NCBI GenBank assembly: GCA_002729885.1
Contig: PBUB01000021.1
Span: 286,451 to 350,450, forward strand
Reading direction: 5' to 3'
Length of the DNA stretch: 64,000 bases
DNA from: Spirochaetaceae bacterium
GTDB lineage: Bacteria > Spirochaetota > Leptospiria > Leptospirales > Leptonemataceae
Part shown: positions 44,112-52,391 of the stretch, piece by piece
How the letters are laid out: each line of letters opens with the position of its first letter
Numbering within the stretch: the first letter of the stretch is position 1
Translations under genes and position numbers: made by a program
The notes under the pieces: model-generated
Seen by the model: only the letters and a program-made list of their open reading frames with translations
Databases searched by the model: none
What the model was told of the DNA's origin: nothing

Positions 44112-46517
44112 ATGAAGTCAATCGCAAGGTACAGTCACAGCGGGCCGCCCCCCCGGCTCCTGGTAGTGGAAGACGATCGCATCGTAGCGCTGGATATTCA
44201 AAAGAAACTCCAGGGGCTGGGGTATCAGGTCGTGGCCGTTACGGAGTCCGGTGCCGATACGCTGGAGTGCATGAAATCCAAATCCGTGGATCTTGTGATC
44301 ATGGATGTGCGCATTCGTGGAGACATGGATGGAATCGACACTGCTTTGATAGTTCAAAAGGACTTCGGTGTTCCAGTGGTGTACATCACCGGACATGCAG
44401 ATTCCCCAACGTTGAATCGCATTCAGGATAGTCAGCCTTTTGGATTTCTTCTGAAACCATTCGGGGAACGAGAACTGGACACAGTTATTCAGATAGCCCT
44501 GAATCGGCACAACCTGGAGCAGGAGCTGTCTGCCAGTGAATTCAGGAATCGATTGCTCTTTGAACTTGCTTCCGATGGAATTTTGCTCGCGGATCATACC
44601 GGGATTGTGAAGCGCGCGAATAGTCGAATATCAGATCTTACCGGATTGGCCAAGACAGAACTTCTGGGTCGATTCTTCTGGGAGCCCTTCGAAGTAGATA
44701 CCGAGTCTCTGGCCGTGGACCGGGGAAAGGTGCGTTTCGTTGAGACAGAGCATAAGCCTGCGGAAGGTCCTGCAACTCCGGTGGAACTATCTATTTCCGT
44801 GCTCCCCGGTGGAATGATCCAGGTACTTGTAAGGGATCTACGCAATCAGAAAAAAGGGCAGGAGCAGACTCAGCTTCTGGCTCGGGTATTCGACAGCATC
44901 GTAGAAGGAGTCTTTGTTGCAGACCGAAGCCGAAACCTTACCACTGTAAATCGCGCCTTTATGGCCATTAGCGGATATGATCTCACGGAGCTTCAGGGCC
45001 GTAATGTTTCGCTGTTTCGTAGCCCACTGCATTCCAGGTCCTTTTATTCCAATCTCTGGAGAGATCTGGAGCGGCAGGGTAAATGGGAAGGTGAGCTGGT
45101 GCTTAGAAAAAAGAATGGAGAGGAGGAGGAACAATGGGCTTCTCTGTCCGCCATTCGGGATGATAACGGACAGATCTCTCACTTCGTAGGAATCTTCATT
45201 GATCTGACAGAAAGAAAAAGATACGAAGATCGACTGTACTATCTGGCCCATCATGATTCGCTTACGGATTTGCCCAACCGCTCTCTGTTTGGTCAGAGAC
45301 TGGATCGAGCATTGAACAGAGCCAGGCGATCCGGACAGAGATTCGCAATTTTCTTTCTTGATCTGGATAAATTCAAAAGCATTAACGATACTTATGGTCA
45401 TGATGCAGGGGATCGCCTGCTGTGCGAAACCGCAGATCGTCTGCGAAGAACCCTCAGGAAGGGGGATACCGTATCGCGCTTTGGCGGTGACGAGTTTAAC
45501 ATTCTGGTGGAAGATATTCGAGAACTGGAGGACGTGACTATTGTTGCGGACAAGGTTGTGCATTCCCTTTCAGAGCCTATAGCTCTGGACGGTAGATCGT
45601 ATAGTATTTCTCCCAGTATTGGTATTTCCATATTTCCGGAAGATGGCACTTCGGCAGAAGAGTTACTTCGCACCGCGGATAAGAGCATGTATAGAGCCAA
45701 AGGGGAGGGCGGAGCCGGTTATCGCTTCGCCAGCAAGAAGCTCAACTTGCGCTCCCTGGAGCGTGAGCTTCTCTATAGCGGTCTGGAGCAGGGGCTGGAA
45801 AAGGAACAGTTCATCATTCGCTACAGTCCCGTTCTTTCCGTTTCCGACGGCACCTGCATAGGTGCTCAGGTAGGTCTTTTCTGGAATCATCCGGAGCTAG
45901 GTCTGCTATCATCGAATCGCTTCCAGAAGGTACTCGAAGAATCCCCCGCCGCAGTGCGATTCAGTGATCATACTATGGAAAGGATGCTTTCCGATATGCA
46001 GTCATGGAAGACTTCCGGTTTAGCTCTGCCCATGATGTTGCTTTCTTCCGGTTCAGCATGCCTGCATCCGGACGCAATGATGCAAATCCTGGAAAGGGAC
46101 GATCTGGATCCTTCCTATTTCCTGAATGTTGCCATGGAAATGGAAGAACGTGGATGGCGAACTCTGGTGGATACTCATCCGCATTGTCTGGACATTCTGG
46201 AGCGCAAGGGAATGCAGGTAGCAGTGCGGGATCCCGGTACCGGTTATCTAAGTCTGCAGGAGCTGAACCGTCTGCCACTGTCTTTGCTCAAAGTAGGTGC
46301 TGAAAGAGTACATCGTATGGAAGAAAATCCCCTGGAAAGATCCGTGTTCCAGATCACAGTCGGTATGGCCCATAGCCTGAAGGTTCCTCTGGTGGCCGAG
46401 GGAGTGCATTCAGAAAACATGCTAAATCTACTACAAGAACTGGAATGTGATGCCTATCAAGGCTCTCTGTCCGGGCCCCCCTTAAACGCCGAAGACTTTG
46501 CTCACCAGTTTCTCTAG
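44112..46517 (+). CDS. REC-PAS-PAS-GGDEF protein with degenerate EAL domain
   Basis: An 801-residue cytoplasmic signalling protein. Residues 14-130 are a response-regulator receiver (VVEDD, phospho-acceptor Asp about 65 in VIMDVRI, ITGHAD, LLKPFGE). Two PAS domains follow (about 145-250 and 265-375). The diguanylate cyclase domain has intact GGDEF (about 458-462) and an RxxD inhibitory I-site (RKGD). The C-terminal domain is EAL-like, but EAL is AQV, the Asn and one of the paired Asp (DDFG becomes RDPG) are missing, so it is probably catalytically dead. It likely makes cyclic-di-GMP in response to a histidine kinase; the kinase is not adjacent. Confidence 0.93.
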   Translation: MKSIARYSHSGPPPRLLVVEDDRIVALDIQKKLQGLGYQVVAVTESGADTLECMKSKSVDLVIMDVRIRGDMDGIDTALIVQKDFGVPVVYITGHADSPTLNRIQDSQPFGFLLKPFGERELDTVIQIALNRHNLEQELSASEFRNRLLFELASDGILLADHTGIVKRANSRISDLTGLAKTELLGRFFWEPFEVDTESLAVDRGKVRFVETEHKPAEGPATPVELSISVLPGGMIQVLVRDLRNQKKGQEQTQLLARVFDSIVEGVFVADRSRNLTTVNRAFMAISGYDLTELQGRNVSLFRSPLHSRSFYSNLWRDLERQGKWEGELVLRKKNGEEEEQWASLSAIRDDNGQISHFVGIFIDLTERKRYEDRLYYLAHHDSLTDLPNRSLFGQRLDRALNRARRSGQRFAIFFLDLDKFKSINDTYGHDAGDRLLCETADRLRRTLRKGDTVSRFGGDEFNILVEDIRELEDVTIVADKVVHSLSEPIALDGRSYSISPSIGISIFPEDGTSAEELLRTADKSMYRAKGEGGAGYRFASKKLNLRSLERELLYSGLEQGLEKEQFIIRYSPVLSVSDGTCIGAQVGLFWNHPELGLLSSNRFQKVLEESPAAVRFSDHTMERMLSDMQSWKTSGLALPMMLLSSGSACLHPDAMMQILERDDLDPSYFLNVAMEMEERGWRTLVDTHPHCLDILERKGMQVAVRDPGTGYLSLQELNRLPLSLLKVGAERVHRMEENPLERSVFQITVGMAHSLKVPLVAEGVHSENMLNLLQELECDAYQGSLSGPPLNAEDFAHQFL

Positions 46518-46738
46518 AGTACGGCTTTCCTTATCCTATAGTTGGCATCTCCTGCACCACCGGCCCGGTTCCAGTGCCCTGAAACGCAGATCTACATATC
46601 CGTAACAGGGCCGGACAAAGTGTGCTCACAATGCCGGACAAAATGAGTCCCGTTGAAAGCGCAGCGTTGTCGTCAATTAAGGGGTCTGGCTCCAGGAAAA
46701 GGCTTGAACAGATGTGTTCAGGGAAGCTCCCATCCAAC

Positions 46739-47203
46739 ATGGCATTAAACGAAGGATCTACAGCGCCTGATTTCAGATTACCGGCGGACGACGGCACCGA
46801 GTTCAGTCTATCTGACTGCTCCGAGCCAGTGCTTCTGGTCTTTTATCCCGGGGACAATACACCCGTTTGCACGGCTCAGCTATGCGACTACCGGGACAAT
46901 ATCTCGGCCTTTCAAGGCCTGGGTATCAAAGTGGTGGGGATCAGCAAAGATGATCGCGCCTCTCACCAGGCTTTCAAGGAAAAGCACAACCTGCCTTTTG
47001 CCCTCCTCACAGATTCGGATTGCAGCGTAGCAGAAAAGTTCGGAGCTCGCTCTCTCATGGGTGGTATGAAGCGAGGAGTAGTATTGATTGGTGCAGACAA
47101 CAAAGTGCTGTATTCCCATATTGAATCAGTGGCACTTTTCAAGCGCAGCGCTGAAGAATTGAAGGATGTGCTTCAAAAGCTCAAGCAAGAAGGAAAGGTT
47201 TAA
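46739..47203 (+). CDS. bcp: Thiol peroxidase, Bcp/PrxQ type
   Basis: A 154-residue peroxiredoxin. The peroxidatic Cys lies in YPGDNTPVCTAQLCDYRD, with the resolving Cys five positions later, the PrxQ pattern; APDFRL at the N-terminus and KRGVVLIGADNKVLY near the C-terminus are also typical. It reduces H2O2 and organic peroxides using thioredoxin. I use the ATG at 46739, since the longer frame from 46622 adds non-family residues. Its TAA overlaps the ribF ATG (TAATG). Upstream, GCCGGACAAA occurs twice (46610 and 46633) without clear meaning. Confidence 0.92.
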   Translation: MALNEGSTAPDFRLPADDGTEFSLSDCSEPVLLVFYPGDNTPVCTAQLCDYRDNISAFQGLGIKVVGISKDDRASHQAFKEKHNLPFALLTDSDCSVAEKFGARSLMGGMKRGVVLIGADNKVLYSHIESVALFKRSAEELKDVLQKLKQEGKV

Positions 47204-48150
47204 TGCACATTGTTCGGGATCTGGAAGATTTTCTTCCCTTCTGGGACCGGGCCAGTCTCACTCTGGGCGTGTTCGATGGAATGCATCGTGGTCACCAGAA
47301 GATCATTCAGCGTGTACAAAAGAGAAGTAAAGGAGCCAGACATGCGCGTGTGCTGGTTACCTACCATCCTCATCCGGATATAGTTCTGGGAAAGAGAGAG
47401 TCTCTGAGAGGAGCCGAGCTATTTACATACGAAGAGAAGCTGGCCCTGTTTCAGAAGTTTTCTCTGGATGTAGTGGTTTTTCTTCCGTTCACAAAAGATC
47501 TGGCTCGTATGACGGCGTTACGCTATCTGCGAGAGATTCTCCTGGGAAAGCTAAGAGCCAAAAGTATAGTAATAGGATACGATCAATGCTTTGGCCGGGG
47601 GCGTAAAGGCGACTATGAATTCCTGAAATTGATGAGCCGGAAATATGATTTCCAGGTCGATCGCATCGAAGCTGTAAAAAGCAAAGGAGAAATCATTTCC
47701 ACTTCCAGGATTCGCGGAGAAATCCAAAAAGGGAACGTTACAGAAGCCAATCGACTGCTGGGACATGATTATTTTCTCACTGGAACAGTGGTGCGGGGAT
47801 TCCAGCGGGGCCAGACAATAGGTTTTCCTACAGCTAATCTGGAGGTGGCCGAAACGAAATTGATTCCATCTGAAGGTGTTTACGGTGCGGTTTGCGAATG
47901 GGGGGGCCAGCACTATCGGGCCATGGTTAACATTGGCAAGAACCCGACGTTCAAGAACGATCAGATGACCATAGAAGCCAATCTTCTCGACTTTTCGGGA
48001 GATCTATACGGTGAATCTCTCCGGGTTTATTTTCTGCACCGGCTCAGGGATGAGCTAACGTTTGGATCTGTAGAGGAACTGAAGACCCAGTTGCAGAAGG
48101 ATCAAAAGTCTACCGAGAGAATGAGCGTACCCAGGTACTATTCACTTTAG
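47203..48150 (+). CDS. ribF: Bifunctional riboflavin kinase/FAD synthetase
   Basis: A 315-residue RibF making FMN and FAD from riboflavin. The N-terminal FAD synthetase (nucleotidyltransferase) domain has GVFDGMHRGHQKII and STSRIRGEIQKGN; the C-terminal flavokinase domain has GTVVRGFQRGQTIGFPTANL and MVNIGKNPTF. Length and domain order are standard. It is translationally coupled to bcp by a one-base overlap. No FMN riboswitch is seen, as the upstream DNA is bcp. Confidence 0.95.
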   Translation: MHIVRDLEDFLPFWDRASLTLGVFDGMHRGHQKIIQRVQKRSKGARHARVLVTYHPHPDIVLGKRESLRGAELFTYEEKLALFQKFSLDVVVFLPFTKDLARMTALRYLREILLGKLRAKSIVIGYDQCFGRGRKGDYEFLKLMSRKYDFQVDRIEAVKSKGEIISTSRIRGEIQKGNVTEANRLLGHDYFLTGTVVRGFQRGQTIGFPTANLEVAETKLIPSEGVYGAVCEWGGQHYRAMVNIGKNPTFKNDQMTIEANLLDFSGDLYGESLRVYFLHRLRDELTFGSVEELKTQLQKDQKSTERMSVPRYYSL

Positions 48151-48207
48151 ATTAATTCAATGTGGAAACTTTTTTGACCAGAAGCTGACATTCTGTTCGA
48201 AAAAATG

Positions 48208-48237
48208 TTGATTCCAACTGACGGGCGTGTCAATAAT
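48208..48237 (+). promoter_or_regulatory. Possible promoter of the lipase gene
   Basis: TTGATT (48208-48213) and AATAAT (48232-48237) are separated by 18 bases and would give a leader of about 90 bases containing the 48271-48296 hairpin. It is a plausible, unproven housekeeping-type promoter. Confidence 0.35.
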
Positions 48238-48270
48238 GGAGTACGTCCTCGGGCGTAATAAACAAAAGCG

Positions 48271-48296
48271 GCAACTAATGCAAATGGCTTAGTTGC
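48271..48296 (+). promoter_or_regulatory. Leader hairpin upstream of the lipase gene
   Basis: GCAACTAA and TTAGTTGC form a perfect 8-bp stem with a 10-base loop, ending 22 bases before the AGGAGG ribosome site of the lipase. A second short repeat, GGGT-TCTA-ACCC, lies immediately before that ribosome site. They could be operators or leader structures affecting lipase expression. Confidence 0.4.
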
Positions 48297-48332
48297 TTAA
48301 AGAATGGGTTCTAACCCAGGAGGAGTGTGAAT

Positions 48333-49265
48333 ATGAAGAAGCTGGCGTTCAAGCTGGCCTGTTTTGCTGCGCTCTCTCTCGTTCCTGCTGGCCTAATGGC
48401 TGGCGGAGGATCGTCAGAGAAGCCACTGGCAGGAAGCTATCCAATCGTGCTATCGCACGGACTATTCGGATGGGGGGATTCCGATTCACCCGGCGTAATC
48501 AGCATTGTAGAATACTGGGGTGGTATGGATGATTACCTCCGCAGCGAAGGGGTAGCCGTATACGCGCCTACCAAAACCGCAACTCAATCCAATGAGTATC
48601 GCGCACAAGAATTGAAGAACAAGGTCAACTACTGGATGGCAGCAAATGGCTATTCCAAAGTTCATATCCTGGGCCACTCCCAGGGTGGTCTGGACAGCCG
48701 TTACATGGTTTCCAATCTGGGAATGGCCTCCAAGGTATCTTCATTGACTACTTTGAATACTCCGCATCGCGGAAGCCCCATTGCTGACATTACCAATGCA
48801 ATCATTCCTGACTGGCTCAAGCCCAGCGTAGGAGCAGTGCTAGGTGTTGTTACCAGCATCGTATATGGTGGCGGAGAGCAGGATGCACTTCAAGCTCTGT
48901 CTTCTCTAACCAAAAGCGGACTCAATGTATTCAACAATAATACACCCAACCGTTCCGGAGTAGATTATTTCTCTTACGGTTCCAACATCACCATCACCGA
49001 TGTAATTCAGCATCCCCTGATGGGAATTCTGCATCCAATCTGTGGATTGGGCGGAACCTTCAACGGACAGGGGTTCAAGAACGATGGTCTGGTTCCTGAT
49101 TCTTCTCAGAAATGGGGAACCTGGAAAGGCGGCCCAAGCTACAACTTCTATGTTACTGGCGTGGACCACCTGCAGGCTTCCAACACTCTCTACAGTGGAG
49201 AACTGTGGTATGATGTTGAGGCTTACTATCTGAAAATGGCAAAAAACGCCAAAAGCAGCCAATAA
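48333..49265 (+). CDS. Secreted triacylglycerol lipase, foldase-dependent type
   Basis: A 310-residue exported alpha/beta-hydrolase. The signal peptide is MKKLAFKLACFAALSLVPAG with cleavage near LMA. The oxyanion block SHGLFGWGD, nucleophile GHSQGG (Ser 116), Asp 251 in NDGLVPD and His 279 in GVDHLQ form the catalytic set of Pseudomonas/Burkholderia family I lipases. The last Asp/His neighbourhood also resembles the calcium site of that family. I start at ATG 48333 with AGGAGG eight bases upstream; GTG 48327 is too close to it. The foldase gene follows after a terminator. Confidence 0.92.
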   Translation: MKKLAFKLACFAALSLVPAGLMAGGGSSEKPLAGSYPIVLSHGLFGWGDSDSPGVISIVEYWGGMDDYLRSEGVAVYAPTKTATQSNEYRAQELKNKVNYWMAANGYSKVHILGHSQGGLDSRYMVSNLGMASKVSSLTTLNTPHRGSPIADITNAIIPDWLKPSVGAVLGVVTSIVYGGGEQDALQALSSLTKSGLNVFNNNTPNRSGVDYFSYGSNITITDVIQHPLMGILHPICGLGGTFNGQGFKNDGLVPDSSQKWGTWKGGPSYNFYVTGVDHLQASNTLYSGELWYDVEAYYLKMAKNAKSSQ

Positions 49266-49273
49266 ACAGAGCC

Positions 49274-49309
49274 AAAGCCGGGCCTCCTTATGCGTGGTCC
49301 GGCTTTTTT
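49274..49309 (+). terminator. Intrinsic terminator after the lipase gene
   Basis: AAAGCCGGGCC pairs with GGTCCGGC plus the first Ts to give a stem of about ten pairs with an 11-base loop, followed by TTTTTT (49304-49309). It lies between the lipase stop and the foldase start, so it should lower foldase transcription relative to lipase. Confidence 0.8.
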
Positions 49310-49380
49310 GTTGCCTTTTTCCCCTTCCTCTTTGAAAGTTCTGACAAAATCCCTGAAAAAGACTTGAGAACGATAGAAAT

Positions 49381-50418
49381 ATGAAAAACAAAACTCCGCT
49401 TTTCTTAATCGGTGGCCTGCTATTTGTGCTGGTGGTTATCCTCTTTTACGTTATGCAACCTGGTGGCGATTACGCTGAAGGCCCTGATCTGGAAACCATC
49501 AATCAGGAAGAACAGGCACTTCTGGACAACATGTCCGATGAAGAACGCTCCAGACTGAAGGAAGAAGCACTATTAATGTTTGATCAACCCGGTTACCTTT
49601 CCTTCGAAGAGATCATGGCCGGTGCAAGAAATGGCAAAGTGAAACTGGTAAGCGAATTATGGAAGCTTCGAAGAAGATGTCCTCCTGAGTTAAGTCCGGA
49701 AGAGTGTAATCTTAGAATCAAAATCTTCCTGCGTGAGAAATTCCAGCCAGGTGGGGAAAAACTGGCCCGACTATTTGCCTACTACATTCGGTATGAAACC
49801 CATATGCGCTCGGAAAAGCCGCCAGAGGGGCTGAGTCCGGAAGAACAATATAAATGGATCAAAGACCAGCGAAGAAAGGTCATGGGTGAAGAGGCAGCCA
49901 GCCTCATTTACGGTTACGAAGAAGCCCGGGTAGATTTCCGCGGTAAATTCCAGAGCTTTATGGAAGATACCAAAGGTATGTCTGCGGATGAGCGGATTCA
50001 AAAATACGAACAATTTCGCAAAGAGCATTACGGAAATTACTACGATACTATTAAAGAAAGAGAGCCAAAGTTCAACACATATGATGTTGAGATGACCCTT
50101 CGAGAAGATCAGCTTTCTGGCATGAATGCTCAGGAACGAGATGCCAAGGTGCGAGAGATGCGAGTTTCCTACTTTGGTGAGGAAGCAGCGAAAAGAATGG
50201 AAGCTGTGGATCAACAGATCGAAGAGGAACAGCAGCGCTCGGCGGCCTACGAAGATGCGAAAGCCAAATTGCTGGAAGCAAATCCCTCGGCCAGCGCAAC
50301 CGAAAAAGAAGCGATGCTGGCTCAGCTGAGAAAGGAATATTTCAGTGCCGAGGAAGCAGAAGCCATGGCCCGCCGCGAAAAAATGCAGCAGGAAATGGAA
50401 CAGCTGAAGAATAAATAA
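49381..50418 (+). CDS. lif: Lipase-specific foldase (Lif/LipB type)
   Basis: A 345-residue membrane-anchored steric chaperone for the neighbouring lipase. Residues 8-27 are the anchor, followed by a variable linker and the helical folding domain. Lif-type blocks are FDQPGYLSFEEI, ELSPEECNLRIK, GEEAASLIYGYEEAR and VSYFGEEAAKRMEAVD. The canonical RxxFDY(C/F)(L/F)S(A/T) motif is not intact; the equivalent position reads RLFAYYIRYE. So the family call rests on position and the repeated G-E-E-A blocks. It acts on the periplasmic side to fold the secreted lipase. Confidence 0.85.
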   Translation: MKNKTPLFLIGGLLFVLVVILFYVMQPGGDYAEGPDLETINQEEQALLDNMSDEERSRLKEEALLMFDQPGYLSFEEIMAGARNGKVKLVSELWKLRRRCPPELSPEECNLRIKIFLREKFQPGGEKLARLFAYYIRYETHMRSEKPPEGLSPEEQYKWIKDQRRKVMGEEAASLIYGYEEARVDFRGKFQSFMEDTKGMSADERIQKYEQFRKEHYGNYYDTIKEREPKFNTYDVEMTLREDQLSGMNAQERDAKVREMRVSYFGEEAAKRMEAVDQQIEEEQQRSAAYEDAKAKLLEANPSASATEKEAMLAQLRKEYFSAEEAEAMARREKMQQEMEQLKNK

Positions 50419-50423
50419 GCCTG

Positions 50424-52391
50424 GTGGGCAGCAAAAAGAAAAAGAAGTCGGATCGCTCCTCTTCAACGGGGAGCGTCAGTCCTTACGCTGGCTATACCTT
50501 CTTTCTGATTGGAATTCCCGTCTCCGGTTTTCTATTTTCGCTATCCCTCGCCCCTGTAAGTAGTGGCTGGGCCGGACTGGGCAGCCTGATTCTAATGATG
50601 GCGCTGGCCCGGTATCTTTACCGGGGTAGTTTCTGGCTCATGCTATTTGCGGCCTGGCTGCTTTCGCTGAGCTTCCAACTTTTTGCATTCTACTGGATAC
50701 CAGGCACCATTCAATTTTATGCAGGAACCAGCCGGGAGGCTGCTACAGTCTACGCCCTACTGTACTCCGTTGTCTATCAACTGAGAGTCTTTTTGCTCTT
50801 CGCAGGTTTCTGGCTTTCTTTTCGTTTTCCTTCTCGCGGACTTATTCTGGTGGCCCTTTTCGCTCTTCTGGGCGATGGCCTGGCCCCTCAGGTATTCAAT
50901 TGGTACTGGGGCAATATGACGGAAGGCTGGACCCTGTGGACTCAGCTCGCCGCACTGGGCGGAGTGTTTCTGCCGGGTGCCATGCTGGCAGTGCTGGCTC
51001 GATGGACCTACGATGTATTCACTGAATGGTCCAGGCACATTAAATCGAATCACAGGAGTTTCTTGCTGATTCAGGCATGGTTGGGGGAGCCGTTTGCTGC
51101 GCCGGATTCCAGATCTTCCAGCACAAATTCTGCTTCTGCAGATGTGGGCAGCACGAATTCGGTACTGATCCGAATTCGTGGCTGGAAGCATTCGCTGTGT
51201 ATGGTTGTTGCGATACTGGCAATACTTCTACATGGATTCTGGAACGTTTACAGGGTGGATCAAGCCATTGCCAGCGGTAAGGATAAAGGTAGTCTGAAGA
51301 TCGCCATGCTGCAAACCGGCACTTCAAAGAAAATGCTGGGTAGCCTGGGGGACTACGATCATGCCGCATCATCTATGAATCGAGTGGTAAATCAGTCTCT
51401 GGAAATCATTCAGAAAAGTGGTGCTTCGCTGGATCTAATTATTCTGCCAGAATCTGCCATTCCCTATCATGGAATAGCGCCCGGTCAGAAGGGATATTCG
51501 GTTACCATGCATGCATTGCTTTCTTTCATCTACGGTACCGCTCAGACTCCACTGCTGTTTAACCAGTTGCAGCATGATAAAGAGGATACAGTTCTTACCT
51601 ATAACACGGCAACATTGATGGATCCCGGACATCGCTCCCAGCAGCACTATCGCAAAAGAGTACTGATTCCCTACGGTGAGTACCTGCCACTGGAGAATTA
51701 CTTTCCCTGGCTTCGTTCGATCTTTCCCAGGGCCGGCACATATTCGCCAGAAAACAGGAATCAAAATCTTACGATGGATATGAGCTATTATCCGGATCGT
51801 CCCAGGTTGCAACTGCTCACAGTGGAAGAGGCTGGCATTCGGAATCCAGAAGCCCTCTGGACAAATCCGGGGGATTCGCTACGTGCAGGCGAAACCATCT
51901 ATGCCAAATCCCTGGGCGAATTCGACAACGCTAAAAACGAATTCAGCTACCGATCTAACAGTAAAGAACTAAAATTTGCACTCCTGATTTGCTATGAGGA
52001 TCTAATTCCGGAGCTTGCCATCAGCGCCTTCAAGGAAGAAGATCCGGATTTCATAGTGAACATTAGCAATGACTCCTGGCTCAACGATGAGCGAGCCATG
52101 CAGCAGCATTATGGTGCTGCGCGCTTCAGATCTATAGAAACCGGACGTTTTCTTCTGAGAACAACTCTGACAGGGATCTCTGGAATTATGGATCCAGCCG
52201 GAAGAGACTTTGTGGAACCCACCGGCGTAAATGTACCCGGTACGTTGCTTGAGCAGGTTCCGGTCCAGAGTAAATCATCTACTCTGTATGCGTGGCTCGG
52301 GCCCTGGGCCTGGCGAATCCAGGTCATGCTCCTGCTGGTGTTTCTTGCACTCACTATGCTCCCAGCATCTCGTGCACGGAAAGCGAAATAG
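50424..52391 (+). CDS. lnt: Apolipoprotein N-acyltransferase
   Basis: A 655-residue inner-membrane enzyme that adds the third acyl chain to lipoproteins. Six or more N-terminal hydrophobic segments are followed by a nitrilase-type domain with the catalytic triad Glu 343 (LPESA), Lys 411 (KRVLIPYGEY) and Cys 523 (LICYEDL), and one membrane helix near the C-terminus. It is longer than E. coli Lnt (512) because of a hydrophilic insert near residues 205-260 and another before the Cys. It starts at GTG five bases after the foldase stop. Its 3' end overlaps the convergent LhgO-like gene by 38 bases. Confidence 0.92.
   Translation: MGSKKKKKSDRSSSTGSVSPYAGYTFFLIGIPVSGFLFSLSLAPVSSGWAGLGSLILMMALARYLYRGSFWLMLFAAWLLSLSFQLFAFYWIPGTIQFYAGTSREAATVYALLYSVVYQLRVFLLFAGFWLSFRFPSRGLILVALFALLGDGLAPQVFNWYWGNMTEGWTLWTQLAALGGVFLPGAMLAVLARWTYDVFTEWSRHIKSNHRSFLLIQAWLGEPFAAPDSRSSSTNSASADVGSTNSVLIRIRGWKHSLCMVVAILAILLHGFWNVYRVDQAIASGKDKGSLKIAMLQTGTSKKMLGSLGDYDHAASSMNRVVNQSLEIIQKSGASLDLIILPESAIPYHGIAPGQKGYSVTMHALLSFIYGTAQTPLLFNQLQHDKEDTVLTYNTATLMDPGHRSQQHYRKRVLIPYGEYLPLENYFPWLRSIFPRAGTYSPENRNQNLTMDMSYYPDRPRLQLLTVEEAGIRNPEALWTNPGDSLRAGETIYAKSLGEFDNAKNEFSYRSNSKELKFALLICYEDLIPELAISAFKEEDPDFIVNISNDSWLNDERAMQQHYGAARFRSIETGRFLLRTTLTGISGIMDPAGRDFVEPTGVNVPGTLLEQVPVQSKSSTLYAWLGPWAWRIQVMLLLVFLALTMLPASRARKAK

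Noticed and set aside
44838-45563. A 241-codon minus-strand open frame within the GGDEF gene
   Set aside because: It is the shadow of the conserved PAS and GGDEF domains and has no protein-like motif.
46610-46645. GCCGGACAAA direct repeat before bcp
   Set aside because: Two copies with 23-base spacing are visible, but there is no symmetry, promoter relation or further copy to support a regulatory call.
48333-49265. Lipase start at GTG 48327
   Set aside because: That codon is only two bases from the AGGAGG site, whereas the ATG at 48333 has normal spacing and opens the signal peptide directly.
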